Below are positions 8,056-16,498 of a DNA stretch of 64,000 nt, in pieces. This stretch comes from Jatrophihabitans sp. Its GTDB lineage: Bacteria; Actinomycetota; Actinomycetes; Mycobacteriales; Jatrophihabitantaceae. The notes beneath the pieces are model-generated. The model did not search any database. It was not told where the DNA came from and worked only from the letters and a program-made list of their open reading frames with translations. The DNA lies in the NCBI GenBank assembly GCA_036389035.1, contig DASVQQ010000031.1:26723-90722 (forward strand), written 5' to 3'. The translations under genes were made by a program, and so were the position numbers. The first letter of the stretch is position 1; every line of letters begins with the position of its first letter.

Positions 8056-9024
8056 TCAGCGGACGTCCTCGGGGTAGCCGAACCAGGGCGCGGACACGTC
8101 ATCGAGGGCCAGCTGGATCTCCAGCGGCAGCTCGACGGCCAGCGACTGCACCGCGGCGGTCAGCTGGCCGAGGGTCCGGGCGCCGACGATGGCGGCGGCC
8201 ACCCCGGGCCGGTTGCGCAGCCACGACAGCGCGACCGTGATCGGCGAGGTGGCCAGCCCGTCCGCGGCGGTGGCCACCGCCTCGACGATGCCCACCTGCC
8301 GGCCGTCGGAGTAACTGGCGAGGCTGCGGCCCTGCGCCGCGCCGCGGGAGTCCGAGGGCACCCCGTGCCGGTACTTGCCGGTCAGCACGCCGCCGCCCAG
8401 CGGCGAGTACGCCAGGATCCCCAGGCCCAGCTCGGCGCAGGCCGGCAGCACCTCGCGCTCCACGCCGCGCTCCAGCAGCGAGTACCGCACCTGGTTGGAG
8501 ACCAGCGGCGTCCGGCCCGGCACCGCCCGCTGCCAGGTCGCGGCCTGGGCGGTACGCCAACCGCAGTAGTTCGACAGCCCCGCGTAGCGCACCTTGCCGG
8601 AGTTGACCGCGGCGTCCAGCGCCGACAGGGTCTCCTCGGCCGGCACGCTCTGGTCGACGGTGTGCACCTGCCACAGGTCCAGGTGATCGACGCCGAGGTT
8701 GGTCAGCGACGCGTCCAGGGCGTCCAGCAGCGCGCCGCGGGAGGTGTTCACCGACCGCTGATCGCCGTCCCAGCTCAGGCCGGCCTTGGAGGCCAGCAGC
8801 AACTCCGACCGGGGCACCACGTCGGCGATCAGGGCGCCCAGGATGCGCTCGGAGTCGCCCTGGGAGTACGAGGACGCCGTGTCGACCAGGGTTCCGCCGG
8901 CGTCGTGGAAGGCCACCAGGATGGCCGCGGCCTCGTCCGGGTCGGTGCCGGCTCCCCAGGTCATGGTCCCCAAGCCCAGCCGGGACACCTTGAGGCCGCT
9001 CCGTCCCAGCGCGCGCAGTTCCAC
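8056..9024 (-). CDS. Aldo/keto reductase
   Basis: NADPH-dependent oxidoreductase with a TIM-barrel fold, 322 residues. The catalytic tetrad is visible: D48 and Y53 (DTASSYSQG), K80 (LLASKAG) and H121 (LWQVHT). The cofactor-binding C-terminal half has PLGGGVLTGKY and a VGARTLGQL segment. The start is GTG at 9024 (VELRALGRSGLKVSRLGLG), which matches how the family begins and has a TAGGTT hexamer exactly 7 nt upstream. It is divergent from the F420 oxidoreductase with about 100 bp between starts, and the RecD-like helicase follows on the same strand. The substrate is unknown. Confidence 0.92.
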   Translation of the reverse strand: MELRALGRSGLKVSRLGLGTMTWGAGTDPDEAAAILVAFHDAGGTLVDTASSYSQGDSERILGALIADVVPRSELLLASKAGLSWDGDQRSVNTSRGALLDALDASLTNLGVDHLDLWQVHTVDQSVPAEETLSALDAAVNSGKVRYAGLSNYCGWRTAQAATWQRAVPGRTPLVSNQVRYSLLERGVEREVLPACAELGLGILAYSPLGGGVLTGKYRHGVPSDSRGAAQGRSLASYSDGRQVGIVEAVATAADGLATSPITVALSWLRNRPGVAAAIVGARTLGQLTAAVQSLAVELPLEIQLALDDVSAPWFGYPEDVR

Positions 9025-9031
9025 GGGGCAG

Positions 9032-9037
9032 AACCTA
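9032..9037 (-). promoter_or_regulatory. -10 hexamer of the aldo/keto reductase gene
   Basis: TAGGTT on the minus strand, 7 nt before the GTG start; predicts a leaderless mRNA. Confidence 0.55.
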
Positions 9038-9113
9038 GTGCACCGGCCGGGCGCCGGTCGGGACGCGCACCGCCATGCCTGCCCTACCGACGGGTAGCCG
9101 CTGCCCGTTGTCG

Positions 9114-9119
9114 TATCGT
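9114..9119 (+). promoter_or_regulatory. -10 hexamer of the LLM oxidoreductase gene
   Basis: TATCGT, 7 nt before the GTG at 9127. This spacing favours 9127 over the in-frame GTG at 9118, which lies inside the hexamer. Confidence 0.55.
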
Positions 9120-9126
9120 GACCGGC

Positions 9127-10188
9127 GTGAAACTCGGACTGAACCTCGGCTACTGGGGCATGGGCAACGATGCCGACAACCTGGCCCTGGCCCGGGAAGC
9201 CGATGTCCTCGGCTACTCCTGCGCCTGGGCGGCCGAGGCCTACGGCTCGGACGTGCCCACGGTGCTGGCCTGGGTGGGTGCGCAGACCGAGCAGATCGGG
9301 CTGGGCAGCTCGATCCTGCAGATCCCGGCTCGCAGCCCGGCGATGGCGGCGATGACCGCGGCCACCCTGGACACCCTGTCCGGGGGCCGGTTCCGGCTGG
9401 GGCTCGGGGTGTCGGGCCCGCAGGTCTCCGAAGGCTGGCACGGCGTCCGGTTCTCCCAGCCGCTGGCCCGCACCCGGGAATACGTCGACATCGTCAACCT
9501 GGCGCTGAGCCGCAAGCGGGTGCGCTACGAGGGCCGGCACTACACGCTGCCGCTGCCCGACGGCCCCGGCAAGGCGCTGCAGCTCACCGTCCACCCGGTC
9601 CGCGAGCACATCCCCATCTACCTGGCCTCGGTCGGCCCCAAGAACCTCGAGCTGACCGGTGAGATCGCCGACGGCTGGCTGTCGATCTTCTTTTCCACCG
9701 GCGGCTACGCCGCCGAGCAGCTGGCGCTGATCTCAGCCGGTCGCGCCAAGGTCGGCAAGGACCTCGACGGTTTCGACGTGGTGGCCAGCGTGCCGCTGCT
9801 GGTGTCAGCCGAGGGCGCTGACCTGCAGGCGCTGGCCGAGCCGGTCCGCGGCTACGCCGCCCTCTACATCGGCGGCATGGGCAGCAAGGACGTCAACTTC
9901 TACAACCAGCTCGCGGTGCGGATGGGCTACCAGGCCGAAGCCGCCGAAATCCAGAGCCGCTACCTGGCCCGCGACTACGAGGGCGCCGCGGCCGCGGTGC
10001 CGTTCGAGTTCATCGACTCCACCTCGCTGCTCGGCCCGCCGGCCCGGATCGCCCAGCGGATGGCGGAGTTCGCCGCCGCCGGGGTGACCACGCTCAACGT
10101 GATGCCCTACGCCGCCACCCTGGAGGAACGGTTGACCAGCCTGCGGACAGCCGCCGAGGCGCTGCGCGAGTCAGGGGCCGCGACGTGA
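9127..10188 (+). CDS. LLM-class F420-dependent oxidoreductase
   Basis: Luciferase-like monooxygenase fold protein of 353 residues that should use coenzyme F420. The N-terminus VKLGLNLGYWG, the segment AAEAYGSDVPTVLAW, then SILQIPARSPAMAAMTAATLD-type core and GLGVSGPQVSEGWHG are the signature of the mycobacterial/streptomycete subfamily. The substrate is not known. It is the first gene of a same-strand run with uppP, a histidine phosphatase, DUF3090 and the SCO1664 family, an arrangement conserved in actinobacteria together with mshC. GTG 9127 was chosen from family alignment and promoter spacing. Confidence 0.93.
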   Translation: MKLGLNLGYWGMGNDADNLALAREADVLGYSCAWAAEAYGSDVPTVLAWVGAQTEQIGLGSSILQIPARSPAMAAMTAATLDTLSGGRFRLGLGVSGPQVSEGWHGVRFSQPLARTREYVDIVNLALSRKRVRYEGRHYTLPLPDGPGKALQLTVHPVREHIPIYLASVGPKNLELTGEIADGWLSIFFSTGGYAAEQLALISAGRAKVGKDLDGFDVVASVPLLVSAEGADLQALAEPVRGYAALYIGGMGSKDVNFYNQLAVRMGYQAEAAEIQSRYLARDYEGAAAAVPFEFIDSTSLLGPPARIAQRMAEFAAAGVTTLNVMPYAATLEERLTSLRTAAEALRESGAAT

Positions 10189-10225
10189 GCCGGCTCGGAC
10201 CGCTCCTGAGCGGCCCGGGCGCCCG

Positions 10226-11068
10226 ATGAGCGCCGAGGTGTCCGTCCTGCAGGCGGCGTTCTACGGCGTCGTGCAGGGGCTGACCGAATTCCTGCCGATC
10301 TCCTCCACGGGGCACCTGCGGATCCTGCAGGCCTGGCTGAACCCCGACGTCGACCAACCCGGCTTCACCGCCTTCACCGCCGTCATCCAGCTCGGCACGA
10401 TGGCCGCGGTGGTGCTGTTCTTCTGGCGGGAGCTGCTGCACGTCTCGGTGGCCTGGCTGCGTGGCCTGGTCGACAGCCGGGTCCGCGGCTCGCTGGAGTA
10501 CCGGATGGGCTGGTACCTGATCCTGGCCACCATCCCGGTCGGGGTGTTCGGCCTGATCTTCTCCAAACAGATCGAGACCGGGGCCCGCAATCTGTGGCTG
10601 ATCGCCAGCGCGTTGATCGTGCTGGCGCTGGTGCTGCTGGTCGCCGAGCGGCGCGGCACCCAGACCCGGACGGAGGAGGACATCACCACCAAGGACGCCC
10701 TGGTGGTGGGCGTGGCCCAGTCCCTTGCCCTGATCCCGGGGGTGTCCCGGTCCGGGGCGACCATCACCGCCGGACTGTTCCAGGGCCTGGACCGGGTGAC
10801 GGCGGCCAGGTTCTCGTTCCTGATGTCGGTGCCGGCGGTGGTGGCCTCCGGCCTGTTCGAGGCCCGCAAGATCGGCGAGGAGGGCGCGCCCGGAATGGGG
10901 GTGACCGTGGTGGCCACGGTGATCTCGTTCATCGTCGGGCTGGCCTCGATCGCCTGGCTGCTGAAGTTCGTCTCCCGGCACTCCACCATGTCGTTCATCG
11001 TCTACCGGGTCGCGCTCGGGGTGCTGCTGCTCGGGCTGCTGGCCAGCGGCGCCGTGTCGGCGACCTAG
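10226..11068 (+). CDS. uppP: Undecaprenyl-diphosphatase (BacA type)
   Basis: Integral membrane enzyme that dephosphorylates undecaprenyl diphosphate so the lipid carrier can be reused in peptidoglycan and other wall polymers. It has 280 residues and about eight membrane segments. The first catalytic motif is GLTEFLPISSTGHL near the N-terminus and the second is LIPGVSRSGAT near residue 175, both intact. It follows the F420 oxidoreductase by 37 bp and precedes the phosphatase gene by 8 bp, so co-transcription is likely. Confidence 0.96.
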   Translation: MSAEVSVLQAAFYGVVQGLTEFLPISSTGHLRILQAWLNPDVDQPGFTAFTAVIQLGTMAAVVLFFWRELLHVSVAWLRGLVDSRVRGSLEYRMGWYLILATIPVGVFGLIFSKQIETGARNLWLIASALIVLALVLLVAERRGTQTRTEEDITTKDALVVGVAQSLALIPGVSRSGATITAGLFQGLDRVTAARFSFLMSVPAVVASGLFEARKIGEEGAPGMGVTVVATVISFIVGLASIAWLLKFVSRHSTMSFIVYRVALGVLLLGLLASGAVSAT

Positions 11069-11076
11069 GCCGACGC

Positions 11077-11805
11077 ATGCCCACTGTCCTGCTCCTGCGA
11101 CACGGCCTGACCGCGATGACCGGTCCGGTGCTGGCCGGACGAACGCCGGCGGTGCACCTCGACGAGCGCGGCCAGGCACAGGCGGCCGCGGTCGCCGACC
11201 GGTTGGCGGTGCTGCCGCTGGCGGCGGTGCGGACCAGCCCGCTGGAACGCTGCGCCGAGACCGCCCGGGCGGTCACCCGGGCGCAGCAGGCGGCCGGCCG
11301 GACGGTGCCCCAGCGCTCGGACCGGCGGCTGCTGGAATGCGACTACGGCGACTGGACCGGCCGCGAGATCAGGTCGCTGGCCAAGGACCCGCTGTGGGCG
11401 GTGGTGCAGGCGCACCCGTCCGGGGTCACCTTTCCCGGCGGCGAGTCGATGGCCGCGATGGCTGAGCGGGCGGTCCGCGCGGTCCGCGGCGTCGACGCCC
11501 AACTGGCGGCCGGCGAGGGCGACCACGCGCTCTGGGTGGCCTGCAGCCACGGCGACGTGATCAAGGCCATCCTGGCTGACGCGCTGGGCCTGCACCTGGA
11601 CCTGTTCCAGCGGCTGGTGGTCGATCCGTGTTCGGTGTCGGCGATCCGCTACACCGCCGGCCGGCCGTTCGTGCTGAGCATGAACGACACCACCGGCGAC
11701 CTCAGCCGGTTCCTGCCGCCCAAGCCGAGGGCCGGCGCCCGCAGGCGGCGGGCCGCATCCTCGGATGCGACCGTCGGAGGTGGTGCCGGAGCCGGAGCCG
11801 TCTAG
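11077..11805 (+). CDS. Histidine phosphatase family protein (MSMEG_4193-like)
   Basis: Phosphoglycerate-mutase-like phosphatase with catalytic LLRHG at residues 6-10 and second His in WVACSHGDV. It matches the MSMEG_4193-type putative phosphomutases found beside DUF3090 and SCO1664 genes. The 242-residue protein ends in an Arg/Ala/Gly-rich tail that looks disordered. The start is the ATG at 11077. The neighbourhood hints at a shared, still undefined role near wall lipid recycling and mycothiol synthesis. The substrate is unknown. Confidence 0.9.
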   Translation: MPTVLLLRHGLTAMTGPVLAGRTPAVHLDERGQAQAAAVADRLAVLPLAAVRTSPLERCAETARAVTRAQQAAGRTVPQRSDRRLLECDYGDWTGREIRSLAKDPLWAVVQAHPSGVTFPGGESMAAMAERAVRAVRGVDAQLAAGEGDHALWVACSHGDVIKAILADALGLHLDLFQRLVVDPCSVSAIRYTAGRPFVLSMNDTTGDLSRFLPPKPRAGARRRRAASSDATVGGGAGAGAV

Positions 11806-11808
11806 GCT
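11803..11808 (+). promoter_or_regulatory. -10 hexamer of the DUF3090 gene
   Basis: TAGGCT, 7 nt before the ATG at 11816 and overlapping the stop codon of the preceding gene. It suggests a second, internal promoter in the cluster. Confidence 0.5.
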
Positions 11809-11815
11809 GATCGCA

Positions 11816-12388
11816 ATGAGCCGTCAGTTCTTTTTCTTCGATCAGCCGCGACGCTTCGTCGTAGGCACCGTCGGCCAACCCGGCGAACGCGTGTTCTACC
11901 TGCAGGCCGCCGACGACAGCCGAATCGTCAGCGTGGCGCTGGAGAAGTCACAGGTGCTGGTGCTGGCCGAGCGGCTGGAGCAACTGATCACCGAGGTGGC
12001 CACCCGCACCGGTTTCGAGGTGCCCGAGGCGGTCTCGCCCGACACCGGGCCGCTGGAGAACCCGATCGACGAGGAGTTCCGGGTGGCGGCCATGGGACTG
12101 GCCTATGACACCGAATCCGGGTTGATCATCGTCGAGGCCCAGGCGCCGGCGGAGACGCCCGAAGAGGCCGAGGCCAGCCTGCTCGAAGACATCGAGGACG
12201 GTCCCGACGCGTTGCGGGTGCGGCTGGCGCACCAGGCTGCCGTCGACTTCATCGAGCGGGCCCGCCGGGTGATCGCGGCCGGCCGGCCGCCGTGCCCGCT
12301 GTGCAACGAGCCGCTGGACTCGGCCGGTCACGTCTGCCCGCGCAGCAACGGCTACCGGCGGCAAGTCCGGTTGGGGTCGAGTGACTGA
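11816..12388 (+). CDS. DUF3090 family protein
   Basis: Conserved actinobacterial protein of 190 residues and unknown function. It starts SRQFFFFDQPRRFVVGTVG, a typical opening for the family, and the C-terminus has CPLCNEPLDSAGHVCPRSNGY, a possible zinc site with three cysteines and a histidine. It overlaps the SCO1664-family gene by 8 bp, which suggests translational coupling and a joint function. Confidence 0.93.
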   Translation: MSRQFFFFDQPRRFVVGTVGQPGERVFYLQAADDSRIVSVALEKSQVLVLAERLEQLITEVATRTGFEVPEAVSPDTGPLENPIDEEFRVAAMGLAYDTESGLIIVEAQAPAETPEEAEASLLEDIEDGPDALRVRLAHQAAVDFIERARRVIAAGRPPCPLCNEPLDSAGHVCPRSNGYRRQVRLGSSD

Positions 12389-13139
12389 GCTCACCCCGCC
12401 GGTGGCGATGCCGGTGCTGGACGCTCTGGAGCTGCTCGAACGAGGCGAGATCACGATCCAGGGCCGGATCACCACGGCCTCCAACGCCACCCTGTACTGC
12501 GGCATCGAACTCGACGGCGTGGCGGCGGCCTGCGTGTACAAGCCGGTCGTGGGGGAGCGGCCGCTGTGGGACTTTCCGGACGGCACGCTGGCCGAGCGCG
12601 AGGTGGCGACCTACCTGGTGGCCGCGGCGACCGGCTGGGAGCCGGTGCCGCCGACCGTGCTGCGCGAGGGGCCGATGGGCACCGGCATGGTGCAGCTGTG
12701 GATCGCCCACGACGACTCCTTCGACATCGTGGACGCGATCAACTCCGGACGGTCCCGGGCGCTGCAGCGGATGGCGCTGCTGGACGCGGTGGTCAACAAC
12801 TCCGACCGCAAGGTCTCACACCTGCTGCCGGTCGTCGGGGACCTGCCGGAGCCGGAGCCGCACGTCTACGGCGTGGATCACGGGGTGAGCTTCGGCACCG
12901 AGAACAAGCTGCGCACCGTGCTGTGGCAGTGGGCCGGGGACCCGATCCCGGACGAGGGCGTCGACGTGCTGCGCCGGCTGGCCGGGCTGCTCGAGCAGGA
13001 CCTCGGCGAGCGGTTGTCGCGGTTGCTCACCACGGCAGAGGTTCGGGCGGCCCGGCGGCGGGTGCAGCGGCTGCTGGCCAAGGGCAAGTTTCCGATGCCG
13101 CCCACCGACTGGCCGGCAGTTCCGTACCCGCCGTACTAG
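12381..13139 (+). CDS. SCO1664 family protein (PI3/4-kinase-like fold)
   Basis: Conserved actinobacterial protein of 252 residues. The sequence CVYKPVVGERPLWDFPDGTLAEREVA, the LDAVVNNSDRK segment (a kinase-like catalytic loop) and YGVDHGVSFG (DFG-like, here DHG) resemble the PI3/PI4-kinase-like family to which SCO1664 proteins are assigned. Biochemical activity is not established. The GTG start lies inside the end of the DUF3090 gene. The last codons (PYPPY) are part of an 18-bp tandem repeat that continues past the stop. mshC follows on the same strand after one opposite-strand gene. Confidence 0.9.
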   Translation: MTELTPPVAMPVLDALELLERGEITIQGRITTASNATLYCGIELDGVAAACVYKPVVGERPLWDFPDGTLAEREVATYLVAAATGWEPVPPTVLREGPMGTGMVQLWIAHDDSFDIVDAINSGRSRALQRMALLDAVVNNSDRKVSHLLPVVGDLPEPEPHVYGVDHGVSFGTENKLRTVLWQWAGDPIPDEGVDVLRRLAGLLEQDLGERLSRLLTTAEVRAARRRVQRLLAKGKFPMPPTDWPAVPYPPY

Positions 13140-13166
13140 CCGTACCCGCCGTACTAGCCGTACCCG
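13122..13166. repeat. 18-bp tandem repeat across a stop codon
   Basis: CCGTACCCGCCGTACTAG occurs at 13122-13139 and again at 13140-13157, followed by a partial third copy. Each full copy contains the in-frame TAG, so expansion places further copies outside the SCO1664-family coding region. Confidence 0.9.
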
Positions 13167-13181
13167 CTGTGTTTGACGTTG

Positions 13182-13631
13182 CTAGTCGCGGCTGCCGGCC
13201 AGTTCGGCCAGCCGGTCCAGGGTGGCGATCATGCCGGCCCGGTTGCGTTGCGGAAACCGCAGCAGCACCAGGGCCAGCCGGTTCGGCGCGCCGCGGGCAT
13301 CCCATTCCTCGGTGACCTCGGTGCCGCCGGCCACCTCGGTGAACCGATACCGCCAGATGTGGCCGTTGAAGTGCCGCCAGCCGATCAGCGCCGGCTCGTC
13401 GAACTCCACCACGGTGTTGCGGATCCGGTAGTCCGCCGCCAGGTGCATGTCCATCGAGAAGGTGGCGCCCAGGCTGAGCCGGGCGGGACCGCCCGGGCGG
13501 ACGGCCTTCACCGAACCGGAGCCGTCGATCAACGGGTGCTGGGCCGGGTCGGCGAGCACGTCGAACAGCCATTGCCGATCGGCCTGGATCAGCCTGGTCA
13601 CCGACACCAGGTAGCGCGAGGAGGTAGTCAC
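13182..13631 (-). CDS. SRPBCC family protein (START-like)
   Basis: A protein of about 149 residues with the helix-grip fold of polyketide cyclases and START domains: the opening RLIQADRQWLFDVLADPAQHPLIDGSG is typical of the actinobacterial SRPBCC group, followed by the strand GTEVTEEWDARG and a long C-terminal helix. Such proteins bind hydrophobic ligands or act as cyclases/dehydratases; no ligand can be named. GTG at 13631 is preferred because TAGAAC ends 6 nt upstream; a TTG at 13637 is also in frame. It is convergent with the SCO1664-family gene and divergent from mshC. Confidence 0.82.
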   Translation of the reverse strand: MTTSSRYLVSVTRLIQADRQWLFDVLADPAQHPLIDGSGSVKAVRPGGPARLSLGATFSMDMHLAADYRIRNTVVEFDEPALIGWRHFNGHIWRYRFTEVAGGTEVTEEWDARGAPNRLALVLLRFPQRNRAGMIATLDRLAELAGSRD

Positions 13632-13685
13632 CGCCAAGTTCTACCCCAGGACCGCCCGGCGGATGGCATCGGAATCAGCGGCGGC

Positions 13686-13691
13686 TACCGT
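13686..13691 (+). promoter_or_regulatory. -10 hexamer of mshC
   Basis: TACCGT, 6 nt before the ATG at 13698; predicts a leaderless mRNA. Confidence 0.55.
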
Positions 13692-13697
13692 ACTGGC

Positions 13698-14930
13698 ATG
13701 CAGTCCTGGCCCACCATCGACGTGCCGGCGTTGCCGGGAGACCCGCGGCCGCTGAGGCTCTATGACACCGCGGCGGACGAGGTCAGGGCCACCGCGCCGG
13801 GCTCCACCGCCAAGCTCTACGTGTGCGGGATCACCCCGTATGACGCGACCCATCTGGGGCACGCCGCGACCTACCTGGCCTTTGACCTGGTGCAGCGGCA
13901 ATGGCTGGACGCCGGGCACCGGGTGCACTACGTCCAGAACGTCACCGACATCGACGACCCGCTGCTGGAGCGGGCGGCCGCGACCGGCGTGACCTGGTCA
14001 GAGCTGGCCGAGCGCGAGACCGAGCTGTACCGCCAGGACATGGCCGCGCTGCGGGTGCTGGCGCCGACCGAGTACGTCGGCGTGGTGGAGTCGATGGACG
14101 AGATCGCCGAGGCGGTGGCCAAGCTGCTGGCCGATGACCACGCCTACCGGTTAGAAGGTGACATCTACGCCCGGACGTCGGCCAGCGGCCGTTTCGGCTA
14201 CGAGTCCCGCTACTCCCGCGAGCGGATGCTCACGTTGTTCGCCGAGCGCGGCGGTGACCCCGACCGGCCCGGCAAGCAGGACCCGCTGGACGCGCTGCTG
14301 TGGCGTGGCCGCCGCGACGGCGAGCCGTTCTGGGACACCGCGGTCGGGGCCGGCCGGCCGGGCTGGCACGTCGAGTGCTCGGTGATCGCCCGCAACCGGC
14401 TGGGCATGGGCATCGACGTGCAGGGCGGTGGCTCGGACCTGCGGTTCCCCCATCACGAGCACTCGGCCGCGCACGCCGAGGCGCTCACCGGCGAGTGGCC
14501 GTTCGCCCGGCACTACGTGCACGCCGGCATGATCGGGCTGGACGGGGAGAAGATGAGCAAGTCCCGGGGAAACCTGGTGTTCGTCTCCAAGCTGCGCGGG
14601 GCCGGCGTCGACCCGATGGCGATCCGGCTGGCGCTGCTGGACGGGCACTACCGCAGCGACCGGGAGTGGACCGGCGGCCGGCTGCCGGCCGCCGAGCGGC
14701 GGCTGGCCACCTGGCGCCAGGCCTGCTCGGCGGCGGCCGGCCCGGCGGCCCTGCCGGTGCTGGATCGGGTGCGCGACCGGCTGGCCGATGACCTGGACAC
14801 CGGCGGGGCGATCACGGCGCTGGACCGGTGGGCCAGGCTGACGCTGGAGCAGACCGCCGGCGCGGCCGACCCGGCGGCCCCGGACCTGGTGGCCCGCACC
14901 GTGGACGCCCTGCTCGGCGTCAAGCTGTAG
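13698..14930 (+). CDS. mshC: Cysteine--1-D-myo-inosityl 2-amino-2-deoxy-glucopyranoside ligase
   Basis: MshC joins cysteine to GlcN-inositol with ATP, the third committed step of mycothiol biosynthesis. It is a cysteinyl-tRNA-synthetase-like enzyme of 410 residues: LYVCGITPYDATHLGHAATY contains the zinc-binding Cys and the HLGH nucleotide motif, GWHVECSVI holds a further Cys, FPHHEHSAAHAEA follows, and the KMSKS loop is present (GEKMSKSRGN). The short C-terminal helical region fits MshC rather than CysS, which is longer. The cytosolic product is later acetylated by MshD. The start ATG is supported by the promoter spacing. Confidence 0.96.
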   Translation: MQSWPTIDVPALPGDPRPLRLYDTAADEVRATAPGSTAKLYVCGITPYDATHLGHAATYLAFDLVQRQWLDAGHRVHYVQNVTDIDDPLLERAAATGVTWSELAERETELYRQDMAALRVLAPTEYVGVVESMDEIAEAVAKLLADDHAYRLEGDIYARTSASGRFGYESRYSRERMLTLFAERGGDPDRPGKQDPLDALLWRGRRDGEPFWDTAVGAGRPGWHVECSVIARNRLGMGIDVQGGGSDLRFPHHEHSAAHAEALTGEWPFARHYVHAGMIGLDGEKMSKSRGNLVFVSKLRGAGVDPMAIRLALLDGHYRSDREWTGGRLPAAERRLATWRQACSAAAGPAALPVLDRVRDRLADDLDTGGAITALDRWARLTLEQTAGAADPAAPDLVARTVDALLGVKL

Positions 14931-14952
14931 CCGGTCGGCGCGGGGCGTTCTG

Positions 14953-15642
14953 GTGAGCTGGCCGGCACGTCAGCGGCTGCTCGAACTGGTCGCCGGGCTG
15001 GTCCCGCCGGCGGCGGCCGACTGCGTCCGGGTGGGCGTGGACGGCGTCGACGGGGCCGGCAAGACCTGCTTCGCCGACGAGCTGGCCGCCGTCCTGCGCC
15101 ACCAGGGCCGGCCGGTCATCCGGGTACGCCTGGATGACTTTCACCACGTCCGCGAGATCCGCTACCGGCGGGGCCGCGCGTCGGCGACCGGCTTCTGGTT
15201 GGACTCCTATGACTACCCCCGGCTGTGGGCCGAGGTGCTGGCTCCGCTCGGGCCCGGCGGCAGCCGCCGGTACCGGCCGGCCGGGCACGACCTGGCGACC
15301 GATCAGGTGCTCGCGCCGCCGCTGGCCGACGCCCCGGCCGGCGCGGTCCTGGTGCTGGACGGGATCTTCCTGCATCGCGACGAGCTCGCCGGCGCGTGGG
15401 ACCTGTCGGTCTTCCTTCAGGTCGGCTTCGGTGAGGCAGCCCGCCGGATGGCGATCAGGGACGGCTCCGATCCGGACCCGGAGCACCCCAGCCTGGCGCG
15501 TTACCTGCACGCCCAGCGCCATTACCTCACCGGCTGCCAGCCGTCCCGGCGTGCCGACGTGGTGGTCGACAACACCGCGCTGGCCGCTCCGGTGCTGGTC
15601 AGCCTCGTTGCGCGCCGGGAATCCTCGGCAGCACCGCGGTAG
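14953..15642 (+). CDS. Uridine-kinase-like P-loop protein
   Basis: Nucleoside/nucleotide kinase fold, 229 residues. Walker A is GVDGVDGAGKT (about 27-37), followed by VIRVRLDDFHHV, the acidic strand typical of uridine and phosphoribulokinase-like enzymes, and VLVLDGIFLHRDEL near residue 135. The family is annotated as uridine kinase in actinobacteria, but the substrate is not proven. The GTG start is 22 bp after mshC, probably in the same transcript. The 3' end overlaps the convergent PP2C gene by 44 bp. Confidence 0.82.
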   Translation: MSWPARQRLLELVAGLVPPAAADCVRVGVDGVDGAGKTCFADELAAVLRHQGRPVIRVRLDDFHHVREIRYRRGRASATGFWLDSYDYPRLWAEVLAPLGPGGSRRYRPAGHDLATDQVLAPPLADAPAGAVLVLDGIFLHRDELAGAWDLSVFLQVGFGEAARRMAIRDGSDPDPEHPSLARYLHAQRHYLTGCQPSRRADVVVDNTALAAPVLVSLVARRESSAAPR

Positions 15643-16498
15643 GGATCGGCGTCGTCGGCGGCAGCCCGAGTTCGGCGGCCGGCATCGTCGCGGTGGCCCC
15701 CGGCTCGGTGGCCCCTGGCTGCGCGGTCACGGCCGGCATCGTCGCGGTCGCGGCCGGCGGCGCCTCGGTGTCGAGCACCTCTACCACGTCGAGCACCACC
15801 ACGGTCACGTTGTCGTTGCCGCCGGCGGCCAGGGCCCGGCGCACCAGCTCGTCGGCCGCCGCCTGCGGGTCAGGGGTGGTGGTCAGCAGGTCGGCGATGA
15901 CGTGGTCCTCCAGCTCGCCGGTCAGGCCGTCCGAGCAGACCAGGAACCGGTCTCCGGCCACCGGTTCCACCAGCCAGACGTCCGGCGCCGGGCCGGGGTT
16001 CGAGCCCAACGACCGGGTCACCACGTTGCGCCGGGGATGGGACCGGGCCGCCTGCGCGCTGAGCCGGCCGGCGTCGACGAGCTCCTGAACCGCCGAGTGG
16101 TCCACGGTCAGCTGGCCGAACCGGCCTTCGGTGAGCCGGTAGACCCGCGAGTCGCCGACATTGAACACCGCCAGCCGCTCGCCCCGCTCAGTGCCCACCA
16201 CGCCGACCCCGGTCAGGGTGGTGCCCATTCCGAGCCGGTCATCGCGCTCGGAGCTCGCGGACAGGATGTGCTCGTTGGCTTGCCGGACCGTCTCGGTCAG
16301 GTCTTCGGCGCGCATCGGCGCCTGCTCGGCCAGCCGGGCGAACTCGGCGACCGCCAGCTGGCTGGCCACCTCGCCCGCGGCGTGCCCACCCATGCCGTCG
16401 GCCACCACGAACAGGCCGGGGACCGCCAGCAGGCTGTCCTCGTTCAGCGTGCGTACCCGGCCGACATCGGTGGCCGAACCCCAGCGCAAGGTGAGCAT
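15599..16498 (-). CDS. PP2C-family serine/threonine phosphatase
   Basis: Metal-dependent protein phosphatase of 299 residues, resembling PstP in its catalytic domain. Metal-binding motifs are present: RTLNED (D21), VVADGMGGH (D34, G35), FNVGDSRVYR, LVCSDGLTGEL and GGNDNVTVVVLD. The tail after residue 240 is a Thr/Ala/Pro-rich low-complexity region without a membrane segment, so the protein should be cytosolic. It likely counteracts Hanks-type kinases. The 3' end overlaps the uridine-kinase-like gene. Confidence 0.93.
   Translation of the reverse strand: MLTLRWGSATDVGRVRTLNEDSLLAVPGLFVVADGMGGHAAGEVASQLAVAEFARLAEQAPMRAEDLTETVRQANEHILSASSERDDRLGMGTTLTGVGVVGTERGERLAVFNVGDSRVYRLTEGRFGQLTVDHSAVQELVDAGRLSAQAARSHPRRNVVTRSLGSNPGPAPDVWLVEPVAGDRFLVCSDGLTGELEDHVIADLLTTTPDPQAAADELVRRALAAGGNDNVTVVVLDVVEVLDTEAPPAATATMPAVTAQPGATEPGATATMPAAELGLPPTTPIPTAVLPRIPGAQRG

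Noticed and set aside
5867..8077. A 736-codon plus-strand frame opposite the RecD-like helicase gene
   Set aside because: Composition is Arg/Gly/His/Gln-rich with a Pro-Ser-Arg repeat that only mirrors the helicase linker.
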